This document shows positions 1-8,028 of a stretch of 35,382 nt of DNA, in pieces. Position numbers and translations under genes: made by a program. The DNA is taken from positions 1-35,382 of the forward strand of contig JBBRAH010000032.1 of NCBI GenBank assembly GCA_038206985.1, read 5' to 3'. A model generated the notes under the pieces. That model searched no databases. It had not been told where the DNA came from and was given only the letters and a program-made list of their open reading frames with translations. This DNA is from CAXMST01 sp038206985 (GTDB taxonomy: Bacteria; Actinomycetota; Thermoleophilia; Solirubrobacterales; 70-9). Position 1 is the stretch's first letter. Each line of letters opens with the position of its first letter.

Positions 1-4
1 TCCG

Positions 5-28
5 CGGATAGGGCCGCGGCCCTATCCG
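5..28. repeat. 24-bp perfect palindrome, possible terminator hairpin
   Basis: Both strands read the same from 5 to 28 (arms CGGATAGGGCCG / CGGCCCTATCCG). As RNA it would fold into a roughly 10-bp GC-rich hairpin with a CGCG loop. It lies 140 bp beyond the stop of the minus-strand acyl-CoA dehydrogenase and at the window edge, so it could end transcription from either side. There is no T-run on either flank, so a classical Rho-independent terminator is not shown. A protein-binding palindrome is the alternative. Nothing else is recognisable in 29-168. Confidence 0.4.
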
Positions 29-168
29 GTTGGCTCGAGCGCTACAACTTCAGGCGAAGACACGGAGCCCTCGGCCAGCGACCGCCGATTGCGCGATTGC
101 GGGAGCGGACCGGGAACAACGTGGTTGGTATCTACACCTAGCTCGGCCGGACGGGTCGGCCGGCCGGC

Positions 169-1380
169 TCAGACTCCGTAGGAGCGGCCGATCACGTCGA
201 GCATGATCTCATCGGAGCCGGCGCCGATCCGGTTCAGCCGGGTGTCGCGGTACGCCCGCTCGACGTCGTACTCCTTCATGTAGCCGTAGCCACCGTGGAT
301 CTGGATCGCCTCGTCGGCAACCTCGCAGCCGATCCGCGAGGCGTAGAGCTTTGCCATCGTGATCTCCCGGACCGGGTACTCGCCGTTGGCAAAGCGCCAG
401 GCGGTGGAATAGGTGAGCTGCTTGGCGGCCTCGATCTTCATCGCCATCTCAGCGAACTTGTGGCGGATGACCTGGAACTTGCCGATCGGCCGGCCGAAAG
501 CCTCGCGCTCCTTCGCGTACTCGAGGGTCTTCTCGAATACCCGCTCCGCGCCCGCCACGGAGCCGACTGCTCCGACCAGGCGCTCGCCCTGGAGCTCCCA
601 GCTGATGTGGTAGAAGCCCTTGCCCTCCTGGCCCAGCATGTTCTCGGCCGGAACGCGGACGTCCTCGAAGGCGAGCTCCGCGGTGTCGGAGGCGTGCATG
701 CCCATCTTCTCGAGCGTGCGCGAGACCGAGAAGCCCGGGACGTTGTTGCCGTCGTCGTCCTTGAGATCGACGATGAACAGGGTAATGCCGTCGTGCCGTG
801 CGGCCGGGTCGGTCTTCGTGACCAGGACGATGAAGTCCGCGCGGGCGCCGTTGGTGATGAACATCTTCGAGCCGTTGATCACGTACTCATCGCCGTCACG
901 GACCGCGGTCGTGCGGATCCCGGCCACGTCGGAGCCGGCACCCGGCTCGGTGATACCCAGCGAGCCGATCTTGCCGCCCTTGATCCCGGGAACGAGGTAG
1001 CGCTGCTTCTGCTCCTCCGTGCCGAGCATCTCGATCGGCGGCAGGACCATGTCGGTGTGCACCGCCAGGCCCATGCCGAGGCCGCCGGAAGCGGCATAGG
1101 AGAGGCATTCGGCACGTACGAGCGAGTAGTAGTAGTCGCCCCCCTGACCGCCGTAGGATTCGGGGAAACAGAGGCCGATGTAGCCCAGTTCACCCATCCG
1201 CTGCAGTACGGAATCGGGCCAAAGGGTCTCTTCCCACTCGTGGGCGTGGGGCGTCAGTTCCTTGAGCACCCAGGACTTCATCGACTCGCGCAGATCGTCG
1301 TGCTCGTCGGTGAAGATCATGTGCTTGCGGCTCGACGCGAAGTCGGGCTTGACGACCTGATCGGCGGTAGCTGGGGCCAC
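169..1380 (-). CDS. Acyl-CoA dehydrogenase, isovaleryl/long-chain type catalytic-Glu arrangement
   Basis: A 403-residue FAD flavoprotein that would oxidise an acyl-CoA to the 2-enoyl-CoA and pass electrons to ETF. The family signatures are present: ITEPGAGSD (143-151) and the C-terminal YGYMKEYDVERAYRD run (365-379). At the position where short- and medium-chain enzymes carry the catalytic Glu (the YEGTSEI motif) this protein has IGAGSDEI, with Ala388. Isovaleryl-CoA and long-chain dehydrogenases have the same substitution and use a Glu in an earlier helix instead; Glu266 in LQGERL fits that position. The substrate may therefore be branched-chain or long-chain, which is an inference. The GTG start is supported by GAGGAG six bases upstream; an internal ATG at residue 21 is less likely. 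It is divergent from the P450, and its promoter region contains the 27-bp palindrome at 1416-1442. Confidence 0.9.
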   Translation of the reverse strand: MAPATADQVVKPDFASSRKHMIFTDEHDDLRESMKSWVLKELTPHAHEWEETLWPDSVLQRMGELGYIGLCFPESYGGQGGDYYYSLVRAECLSYAASGGLGMGLAVHTDMVLPPIEMLGTEEQKQRYLVPGIKGGKIGSLGITEPGAGSDVAGIRTTAVRDGDEYVINGSKMFITNGARADFIVLVTKTDPAARHDGITLFIVDLKDDDGNNVPGFSVSRTLEKMGMHASDTAELAFEDVRVPAENMLGQEGKGFYHISWELQGERLVGAVGSVAGAERVFEKTLEYAKEREAFGRPIGKFQVIRHKFAEMAMKIEAAKQLTYSTAWRFANGEYPVREITMAKLYASRIGCEVADEAIQIHGGYGYMKEYDVERAYRDTRLNRIGAGSDEIMLDVIGRSYGV

Positions 1381-1415
1381 GGGTCACTCCTCGTGCTCGA
1401 ATTGGGGCGGTTGGG

Positions 1416-1442
1416 GAAGTAGACAGTAGCACTTACTACTTC
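1416..1442. promoter_or_regulatory. Palindromic operator, copy 1 (shared with 7979-8005)
   Basis: Perfect 7-bp arms GAAGTAG and CTACTTC are separated by 13 bp, with further inner symmetry (AGT...ACT). The spacer agrees with that of the copy at 7979-8005 at most positions (ACAG.A.CACTT.). It lies 36 bp upstream of the acyl-CoA dehydrogenase GTG, where the core promoter must be; a TACTGT box on the minus strand (1428-1423) falls inside it. The likely ligand is the double-HTH MerR regulator encoded at 8814, because the second copy stands in front of that operon. This is inferred, not shown. Confidence 0.72.
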
Positions 1443-1500
1443 ATACAAAATCGTGGCCGGCGGGCACAGATTGCAAGCGGCGTTGCCGGACGGCGAACGC

Positions 1501-1529
1501 TTGCCTGCGGAACTTTCCTCGGCTAGAGT
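1501..1529 (+). promoter_or_regulatory. Candidate promoter of the P450 gene
   Basis: TTGCCT (1501-1506) and TAGAGT (1524-1529) are spaced by 17 bp. This is a fair match to a housekeeping sigma-70 type promoter and would give a 5' leader of about 33 bases before the GTG at 1569. It lies outside the palindrome at 1416-1442, so that operator need not control the P450. Confidence 0.45.
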
Positions 1530-1568
1530 CGAAGGTGCCGTTACCCGTCTCGATCCGTAGAGGATCCA

Positions 1569-2987
1569 GTGTCCAATCCCGAGAGTGACCGTGCGCAGGT
1601 GAAGTTGCGAATCCTGCCCGGCGAGGTAGATCCAGTTGTCCCTTCGGGGCCCCGGAGTCCGGGGTCGGTCCAGTCCCTGCGCTGGTTCCGTGATCCCGTG
1701 CGCTTCATGACCAGTGCCCGGCGGCGGCACGGATCGGTCTTCTCGGTGCGCCTGGGCCCCCTCAAGCGCTGCACCTTCATCGCCGACCCCGAGATGGCCT
1801 GGCAGGTGCTCACCGGGGATCCGGAGCTCATGCGGATGGGCTCGACCAACGGCATCTTCCGGCCCGTACTCGGCGATCGGTCGCTGTTTCTGCTCGACGG
1901 CGAGGAGCACAGGCGCCACCGCAAGCTGATCATGCCCGCCTTCCACAAGAGCGGTGTGGAGCGGTTCGCCGGCCTCACTTCCGAGCTTGCTGCGCGGGAG
2001 GTCGCGAGGTGGCCCAAAGACACGGTCTTCCCCCTCCAGGAGAGGATGCGGGTGGTGACGATGGAGATGATCTTCCGGGCTGTCCTCGGGATCGTCGACG
2101 ACCGCAGGGACGAGCGTCTCCGGGAGTGCATCCACGAGCTCCTCGCCGTGGTCCAGAACCCGATCGCGGTGCTGCCCCAGTTCCAGGTCGAGCTCGGCGG
2201 CAGAACCCCATACGCGAGGCTGATGAGGACGGTCGCCGAGATCGACGAGCTGCTCTATGAGGAGATCGGCGCCCGCCGCTACGACATGGAGCGCCGTGAC
2301 CGCGACGACGTCCTCTCGATGCTGGTCGGCGCCCAGCCGCACGAACAGGGCTTCATGAGCGACCGCGAGGTGCGGGACGAGTTGCTCACCCTGCTGATCG
2401 CGGGACACGAGACTACGGCGACCGCGCTGTCGTGGACGTTCGAGCGTCTGCTGCGACATCCCGCCGCCCTGGAGCGGGTCCGCGAGGAACTGGATCTCGG
2501 AGCCGGCGACGAGTACGTGGAGGCCGTCGTGAAGGAATCGATGCGGCAACGCCCCGTGCTGCCGATCACCGCCCGCAAGCTGGCGCAGGCGATCTCACTC
2601 GGTGGATTCACCTTCCCGAAGGGCTGGACGTTGATGCCCTGCATCTACCTCATCCACCAGGATCCCGAGGTCTTCCCGGACCCGGAGGAGTTCCGGCCTG
2701 AGCGCTTCCTCGGCGCCGAGGGCCCAAACCGCCGCGTCTGGCTGCCGTTCGGGGCCGGGCCGCGCCACTGCATCGGCTCCTCGCTCTCGACGATGGCGGT
2801 GAAGCTGATCCTGAAGACGGTGATCAGCCGAGCCGAGCTCGAGCCCGACACGATGGAGGCAGAGCGCGTGGTGCGCAGGAACTTCACGCTCGGCCCCGAG
2901 CACGGGACCCGCGTGGTGATGACGCGGCGGCTGCAGCCCCGGCGGCGCAGCGCCGCGCCGGACCCGCTGGGCGCACCGCCGCTCTAG
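1569..2987 (+). CDS. Cytochrome P450
   Basis: A 472-residue soluble bacterial P450 monooxygenase with all hallmarks. The I-helix oxygen-activation motif AGHETT is at 278-283, the K-helix ExxR is Glu323-Arg326, and the heme-thiolate loop FGAGPRHCIG (394-403) has Cys401 as the iron ligand. The N-terminus has a proline/glycine-rich stretch (PGPRSPG) and no membrane anchor. Overall style recalls the mycobacterial CYP135/CYP138 group, but substrate cannot be read from sequence. The GTG start has AGAGGA just upstream. The gene is alone on its strand and divergent from the acyl-CoA dehydrogenase, so a role in fatty acid, sterol or terpenoid oxidation is plausible. No ferredoxin gene is adjacent; the FprA-type reductase at 17379 is one possible electron source. 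Confidence 0.93.
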   Translation: MSNPESDRAQVKLRILPGEVDPVVPSGPRSPGSVQSLRWFRDPVRFMTSARRRHGSVFSVRLGPLKRCTFIADPEMAWQVLTGDPELMRMGSTNGIFRPVLGDRSLFLLDGEEHRRHRKLIMPAFHKSGVERFAGLTSELAAREVARWPKDTVFPLQERMRVVTMEMIFRAVLGIVDDRRDERLRECIHELLAVVQNPIAVLPQFQVELGGRTPYARLMRTVAEIDELLYEEIGARRYDMERRDRDDVLSMLVGAQPHEQGFMSDREVRDELLTLLIAGHETTATALSWTFERLLRHPAALERVREELDLGAGDEYVEAVVKESMRQRPVLPITARKLAQAISLGGFTFPKGWTLMPCIYLIHQDPEVFPDPEEFRPERFLGAEGPNRRVWLPFGAGPRHCIGSSLSTMAVKLILKTVISRAELEPDTMEAERVVRRNFTLGPEHGTRVVMTRRLQPRRRSAAPDPLGAPPL

Positions 2988-3061
2988 CCGGCCCGGGGCC
3001 CACGCGACGAGCACGCCCCGTCCGCGTCCGGGGGTTCCTCTTGCAGGCTCACAATCGGTGC

Positions 3062-3090
3062 TTTACCCACCCGCCGCCCGCGGCTACACT
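3062..3090 (+). promoter_or_regulatory. Candidate promoter of the GGDEF/HD-GYP gene
   Basis: TTTACC (3062-3067), a 17-bp gap and TACACT (3085-3090) match four of six consensus positions in each box. Transcription from here would leave a leader of about 95 bases before the ATG at 3191. A TTGACA at 3149-3154 is an alternative -35, but nothing convincing follows it at the right distance. Confidence 0.35.
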
Positions 3091-3190
3091 CGCAACACCG
3101 TTCACCCCGACTTCGGATTCCGGAGCCGCCGGCGCCGTCGTCGAGGACTTGACATGAGCCGAATTGAGAGAGCATCGAGAGGAGATCGCC

Positions 3191-4903
3191 ATGGGCCTGA
3201 CGCCCGTTGGTGAGCCGACGAACGCCTGGCGCCTGAGCGACGGCGGATCGACGACCGAGGCCGGGCTCGACCTCACCCCGATGATCCGGATCCAGGCCGC
3301 GTTCATGGCGACCGGATCGCTGATCGGGATCCTCGGCGTCACGCTGCCGCACCCCGCGAGCTTCCTCGTGCCCCAATTGCTGGCGCTGAACATCGGGTCG
3401 ATCATCCTCTCGGCGGTCTTCTGGGTGATCGCGCCCCGGGTCTCGGAGCCGGTTGCCCGCATCACCCCGGCGGTCGGCACGATCGCGATTTCCCTGGCAG
3501 TGGTCCTCAGCCGCGACCCGACGAGCGCCTACGCTCTGCTCTACCTGCTCCCCGGCGTCTACGCCTACTACTTCCTGCAGACCCGCGACGCGGTCCTCCA
3601 CATCCTCTTTGCGATCGTCAACTACGCGGCGGCGATCGCGATCCTCGGCGCGATGCCCGACTCGACCATCGTCACCAGCGGCAGCGTCGTCCACCACTTC
3701 GTGATCACCGTCGGCAACCTGATCGTCGTTGGAGCGATGCTCGTCTTCCTGCGGCGCCGTGTGGAGCGCTTGATGACCGACATCATCGAGTCCGCGCGCA
3801 CCGACCTGCTCACCGGACTGCTCAACTCGCGGGGGCTCGAGGAACTGATGGGCGGCGAGCTGGAGCGTGCCCGCATGGGCGGCCGGCGGGTCGCCCTGAT
3901 CACCGTCGCGATCAGCGGCATCCGCGAAGTGCGCAGCAAGCGCGGCCACGAGTTCGCCGACCGCCTGATCAAGGACATCGGCCAGCTGCTCGACGATTCG
4001 ACCCGGCGGATCGACCGGGTGGCGCGCACCGGCTCGCACGAGTACTCGGTGCTTCTTCCCGAGACCGACGAGAGCACCGGCTTTCTCCTCGCCGAGCAGA
4101 TTCTCGCTCGCTTCCGGCGCGCCTACCGGGAGCGCGAGCTGCCGCTCGCGACCAGCGTCGGGGTTGCCTCCTTCCCCAAGCACGCGGCATCGGTCGAGAG
4201 CCTCGGTCAGGCCGCCGCGGCGGCGGCCGAGGCGGCCCAGGCGCTGGGCTCCGATCGCGCGGTCGTCTACAGCGCCGAGCTCGAGGACGTGCTCGGCGGC
4301 GACCCCTCCAAGCAGCTCTCCGAGCGCCGCACACACCTCAGCACCGTGCTCTCGCTGGCCGAGGTTCTCGACCTGCGTGATGCGCGCACGGCGGCCCACT
4401 CGCTCGCGGTCTCGCGCTACTGCGAGTTGCTCGGGCGCGATCTGGGGCTTCCCGAGACCCGGGTCCAGCGCCTCCGTCTCGCGGGCATGCTGCACGACAT
4501 CGGCAAGGTCGGCGTCGCCGACGCGATTCTCGACAAGCCCGGCCCTCTTTCACCGTCCGAGTGGGACGAGGTGCGCCGTCACCCGGAGATGGCGGCGCGG
4601 ATTCTCGGGGCGCGCGAGCTGACCGACATCAGGGAGTGGATCCTCGCCCGCCACGAACAGCTCGACGGTCACGGCTACCCGCGTGGCGTGAGCGGCGACG
4701 CGATCCCACTCGAGGCGCGGATCATCGCGGTCTCGGAGAGCTACGACGCGATCACCAGCGAGCGGCCCTATAGGCCGGCGCGCAGCCACGATGACGCGAT
4801 TGTGGAGCTCGGCCGCTACGCGGGCAGTCAGTTCGATGGAGCGGTGATCGATTCCCTCGTCCGGGTGCTCGCCGCCGCCAACTCCGACGTACCCGCACTC
4901 TGA
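3191..4903 (+). CDS. Membrane GGDEF / HD-GYP cyclic-di-GMP signalling protein
   Basis: A 570-residue protein with about six hydrophobic helices (residues 30-200), a GGDEF-type domain (about 205-355) and an HD-GYP phosphodiesterase domain (about 380-565). The GGDEF signature is degenerate: residues 281-285 read GSHEY, so diguanylate cyclase activity is doubtful. The HD-GYP half keeps H435-D436 in HDIGK and D492-G493...G495-Y496-P497. However, the first His of the usual HHExxDGxGYP is Arg487 (RHEQLDGHGYP), so one metal ligand may be missing. The most likely role is a cyclic-di-GMP phosphodiesterase or receptor that senses a membrane signal. The start was chosen at 3191 because AGGAG sits six bases before this ATG; an in-frame start at 3164 lacks that. 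Confidence 0.88.
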   Translation: MGLTPVGEPTNAWRLSDGGSTTEAGLDLTPMIRIQAAFMATGSLIGILGVTLPHPASFLVPQLLALNIGSIILSAVFWVIAPRVSEPVARITPAVGTIAISLAVVLSRDPTSAYALLYLLPGVYAYYFLQTRDAVLHILFAIVNYAAAIAILGAMPDSTIVTSGSVVHHFVITVGNLIVVGAMLVFLRRRVERLMTDIIESARTDLLTGLLNSRGLEELMGGELERARMGGRRVALITVAISGIREVRSKRGHEFADRLIKDIGQLLDDSTRRIDRVARTGSHEYSVLLPETDESTGFLLAEQILARFRRAYRERELPLATSVGVASFPKHAASVESLGQAAAAAAEAAQALGSDRAVVYSAELEDVLGGDPSKQLSERRTHLSTVLSLAEVLDLRDARTAAHSLAVSRYCELLGRDLGLPETRVQRLRLAGMLHDIGKVGVADAILDKPGPLSPSEWDEVRRHPEMAARILGARELTDIREWILARHEQLDGHGYPRGVSGDAIPLEARIIAVSESYDAITSERPYRPARSHDDAIVELGRYAGSQFDGAVIDSLVRVLAAANSDVPAL

Positions 4904-4948
4904 CCCCCGTCGCCCGGGTGCAGTGGGTGCAGTGGGTGCGGTTCGGGT

Positions 4949-5731
4949 TCAGCGACCCTGCCAGCGCGGTTCGCGCTTTTCCTTGAACGCACGCGAACCC
5001 TCGCGCGCGTCCTCGGAGTTCCAGATCGGGCCGACGATCTCACCCTGCTTGCCCCATGCCTCCTCCGAGGTCCACTCGAGCGTCCCGTAGAGCACCTGCT
5101 TGGAAGCGCGGAGGGCCAGGGGTGCATTGCCGGCGACCCTCTCGGCCAGCTCGAGCGCCTGCTCGAGGGCCTTGCCGGGTTCGCTGACGCGATTGATGAG
5201 ACCAAGCTCCAGAGCTCGCTCGGCGCCGATCGAGTCGCCGGTCAGGGCCAGCTCCGCAGCGACGGCGATGGGAATCCGATGGGGGAGCTTCATCAGGCCA
5301 CCCGCCGAGGCGCAGGTCCCGCGCTTGACCTCGTTGATCCCGAGCTCGACATCGGCGGCGGCGACCACCAGGTCGCAAATCAGCATCAGCTCGAAGCCGC
5401 CGGCCAGCGCGGCGCCCTCGACGGCTCCGATGAGCGGCTTCTCCGGCGGCTGGTTGACGATGCCGAAGATGCCGCGATGGGCGACGTAGGGGAGGTTGCC
5501 CTCGAGGAACGCCTTCATGTCCATTCCCGCGGAGAAGTGCCCGCCGGCCCCGGTGAGAATTCCGACGCGCAACTCCGGGTCGTCGTCGAGCTCGTCCACT
5601 GCCCTGCTCAGGGCATCGGCCGTGAACAGGTCGAAGGCGTTCCGGGTTTCCGGGCGGTTGATGGTCATCACGAGGACGTGGCCATGACGCTCGCGGAGTA
5701 CGAGCTCGTCGGGGTCGGGGGCGACTTCCAT
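4949..5731 (-). CDS. Enoyl-CoA hydratase/isomerase (crotonase) with both catalytic Glu
   Basis: A 260-residue crotonase-fold protein. The oxyanion-hole segments are HFSAGMD (65-71) and ALAGG (108-112). Both glutamates used by classical enoyl-CoA hydratases are kept: Glu114 in GGFELML and Glu134 in INEVKRG. It should act on a short 2-enoyl-CoA in beta-oxidation or amino-acid/sterol side-chain breakdown. The ATG at 5731 is 11 bp after the stop of the upstream MmpL gene on the same strand, so the two are probably cotranscribed. There is no strong Shine-Dalgarno, consistent with coupling. It is convergent with the HD-GYP gene; between them (4918-4935) is a 9-bp sequence repeated twice in tandem. 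Confidence 0.88.
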   Translation of the reverse strand: MEVAPDPDELVLRERHGHVLVMTINRPETRNAFDLFTADALSRAVDELDDDPELRVGILTGAGGHFSAGMDMKAFLEGNLPYVAHRGIFGIVNQPPEKPLIGAVEGAALAGGFELMLICDLVVAAADVELGINEVKRGTCASAGGLMKLPHRIPIAVAAELALTGDSIGAERALELGLINRVSEPGKALEQALELAERVAGNAPLALRASKQVLYGTLEWTSEEAWGKQGEIVGPIWNSEDAREGSRAFKEKREPRWQGR

Positions 5732-5742
5732 CGGCCGGCAGC

Positions 5743-7833
5743 CTATCTACCGGGTGCGCCGGCGCCCGGCCAGGCCCAGGCACGGGCCCCGAGTAGCTTG
5801 AGGATCGACGGCAGCAGCAGCCCGCGGACGACGCTCGCGTCGATCAGTACCGCCAGCGCGACGGCGACAGCGAACTCCTTGACGATCACCAGATCGGAGA
5901 ACGCGAAGGCGCCGACTGCGACGCTGAAGATCACGGCCGAGGCCGTGATCAGGCGCCCCGTCGAAGCGATTCCTTCGATCACGGCTTCCTCGTCTCCGGA
6001 CCCGTGGTCGCGGGCCTCCTTGATCCGGGAGAAGAGGAAGATCCCGTAATCGGTCGAGAGCCCGAATACGACCGCGAACGCGAGGATCGGCACGGAGACG
6101 TCGATCCCGTCCTGCGCAAACGTGCCGAGCAGTTCGGCTGGAGTCGAGTTTTCGAAGATCGCGACCATGAGCCCGTAACTGGCGAGCACGGTGAGCGCGT
6201 TGAGCAGCAGCGAGACCAGCGGCAGTACGAGAGAGCGGACCATGATCAGGACGAGCAGCAGGTTGGTGATCACGACCACGGCGACCACGAGCGGGGCACT
6301 GTCGGAAATACTGGCCCGCTGATCAGCCAGTTCGGCTGCGCGGCCCCCCACGAGAGTGCCGTTCGGCCAGGGCGCCGCGCGTAGCTGAGCCAGCTGATCC
6401 TGCCCCGCGTCGGAGAGGGGATCGAGGCTGGAGAAGACCACCACCTGCCCGCCGCCGTCGGGAAGGCGCTGGACCTGCGGGCGTCCGAGGACACCGGGTA
6501 TGGCTCCCACGTCGGCGAACTCCCGGGACGCCGGCGCCGCGCTGGATGCGTCGGGCGGGATGTAGATCTGGACGGTGGACGTCGGCAGTTCGGGGAAGCT
6601 GCTCGCGACGCTGTCGAAGACCATACGGGCGCTCTCCTCCTCGGGAAGTACGCGCGCGTCTGGTGTGGTCAGCTTTCCACCGAGCGCCGGTGACGCGATT
6701 GCGAGCATCGCCAGCAGGGAGACGGTCGCCACGGGCAGCGGTCGGCCCATCACCCGGCGCGGCAGCGTGGCCCAAAGGCCACCACCGCGGGTAAGCGGGT
6801 CCGTGGTGCATCCTCCGGCATCGACCTCACCGGCCTCCAGAGCCGGATCGATGCGGGGGCCGAGCAGGGCCATGGCGGCGGGGAGGATGATCAGGGCCAC
6901 CGCGCCGGAGATCACGGCAACGATCCCACCGGCGATTCCCGTCGAGCTGAGGAATTGCTGCGGGAACAGAATCAGAGCCGCGAGCGCGGCGGCTACCGTG
7001 AGGGCGCTGAAGGCGACGGTGCGCCCCGCGGTTGAGAGGGTTGCCAACTGCGCCGTCTGGATTCCGTGGCCGTGCCGGATCTCGATCCGGAATCGAGCGA
7101 GGATGAAGATCGAGTAGTCGATTGCCAGGCCGACACCTAGTCCCGTTACGACCTGCAGCGAGAACAGGTCGATGTCGGTGAACTCCGAGAGCAGGCTCAA
7201 CGCAGCGAAGGTGAGCACGATCGAGATGCCGCTCAGCAGCAGCGGCAGTGCCGCTGCGATGGGCGAACGGAACACCCAGAGGCAGAGCAGGAGCAGCACC
7301 GGTGCCGCGAACAGCTCGATCTTGCGGGAGTCCTCCTCGGACTGTCGGCCGAGTTGCTCGGCAGCGACCGCGATGCCGCCGAGCTTCAGGTCGGGCTCTC
7401 CAGAGAAGGCCTCTTCGACGAACCGCCCTGTCTGCACCCGGCCGCTGCCGGCGGCGAGATAGCCGATCACGAGCCCGGAGTTGCCATCGGCCGAGAGCAG
7501 TTCGGGCCGCGCCTCCGGGCTTTCGACGCGAGCGACGCCGTCGACCACTTCGAGCTCGGCCGCGACCTTCACGATCCGCCGGGCCCCGGCTCCCTCGCTC
7601 GCATCGCCGCCCGGCGTCACCAGGATCAACACGCCGGGATCGGGCTGAGCCCCGGTCGCCGCCTCGAGTCGATCGTAGGCTCGTTCCACCTCAGAGCCGG
7701 GGTCTGAGATATCGAACGGCTCGACCCTGTCGAAGACGTCCGCGGCGAGGGGGGCGGCGAGGGCTACCAGGGCGAATGCCCCGGCCAGCACCAGTCCAGC
7801 CCTCAGGTACGTCCACTCTGCCAGCGCTCGCAA
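5743..7833 (-). CDS. MmpL-type RND superfamily transporter
   Basis: A 696-residue polytopic protein built as two similar halves: one hydrophobic helix, an extracytoplasmic loop of about 110-140 residues, then a bundle of five helices. The signature helices are GLGVGLAIDYSIFILARFR in the first half and VFGLSTDYGIFLFSR in the second, the paired Asp-Tyr positions typical of MmpL and related proton-driven RND exporters. Mycobacterial MmpL proteins export lipids or siderophores; the downstream crotonase suggests a lipid or acyl substrate here (inference). The TTG start follows GAGAGGAGG closely. The gene is divergent from the second crotonase, and the 195-bp spacer contains the palindrome at 7979-8005, which may therefore affect both directions. 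Confidence 0.9.
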   Translation of the reverse strand: MRALAEWTYLRAGLVLAGAFALVALAAPLAADVFDRVEPFDISDPGSEVERAYDRLEAATGAQPDPGVLILVTPGGDASEGAGARRIVKVAAELEVVDGVARVESPEARPELLSADGNSGLVIGYLAAGSGRVQTGRFVEEAFSGEPDLKLGGIAVAAEQLGRQSEEDSRKIELFAAPVLLLLCLWVFRSPIAAALPLLLSGISIVLTFAALSLLSEFTDIDLFSLQVVTGLGVGLAIDYSIFILARFRIEIRHGHGIQTAQLATLSTAGRTVAFSALTVAAALAALILFPQQFLSSTGIAGGIVAVISGAVALIILPAAMALLGPRIDPALEAGEVDAGGCTTDPLTRGGGLWATLPRRVMGRPLPVATVSLLAMLAIASPALGGKLTTPDARVLPEEESARMVFDSVASSFPELPTSTVQIYIPPDASSAAPASREFADVGAIPGVLGRPQVQRLPDGGGQVVVFSSLDPLSDAGQDQLAQLRAAPWPNGTLVGGRAAELADQRASISDSAPLVVAVVVITNLLLVLIMVRSLVLPLVSLLLNALTVLASYGLMVAIFENSTPAELLGTFAQDGIDVSVPILAFAVVFGLSTDYGIFLFSRIKEARDHGSGDEEAVIEGIASTGRLITASAVIFSVAVGAFAFSDLVIVKEFAVAVALAVLIDASVVRGLLLPSILKLLGARAWAWPGAGAPGR

Positions 7834-7978
7834 GATCCTCCTCTCAGGTCCGCTAATCGGACTCCGGGGCAGAGTACGAATCGAGCCCCTCCCAGCGCGT
7901 CGCAGCCACGCCGCTTGCGAGCGACCGTGCCGTTTTCAGCGGGAGCGTCGCCTGGATCGAGGAGAAGGTTCCGGCGCC

Positions 7979-8005
7979 GAAGTAGACAGCATCACTTCCT
8001 ACTTC
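7979..8005. promoter_or_regulatory. Palindromic operator, copy 2 (shared with 1416-1442)
   Basis: The same GAAGTAG-N13-CTACTTC palindrome as upstream of the acyl-CoA dehydrogenase, with perfect outer arms and a largely conserved spacer. The -10 box of the crotonase gene (8015-8020) begins 9 bp to its right, so a -35 element 17-18 bp further upstream would lie inside the palindrome. A bound protein would therefore overlap RNA polymerase. The regulator gene is second in the operon downstream, suggesting autoregulation. Confidence 0.75.
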
Positions 8006-8014
8006 GTACGCTGG

Positions 8015-8020
8015 TAGCCT
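8015..8020 (+). promoter_or_regulatory. -10 box TAGCCT of a leaderless promoter
   Basis: TAGCCT is followed by 8 bases and then the ATG at 8029. No Shine-Dalgarno lies between. This spacing is the signature of a leaderless transcript starting at or next to the ATG. Confidence 0.55.
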
Positions 8021-8028
8021 CGCTCGGG

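Noticed and set aside
295..1422. Long plus-strand reading frame opposite the acyl-CoA dehydrogenase
   Set aside because: It is the antisense shadow of a clear, motif-complete enzyme gene. Its product is an Arg/Leu/Val-rich sequence with no domain, as expected in GC-rich DNA.
2984..4495. 503-codon minus-strand frame opposite the GGDEF/HD-GYP gene
   Set aside because: The translation is Arg/Asp/Gly-rich repeats without structure, and the plus-strand gene has diagnostic motifs throughout.
4918..4935. Tandem 9-bp repeat GTGCAGTGG x2 between convergent genes
   Set aside because: Two copies only, in a short spacer; no link to a repeat family or to regulation.
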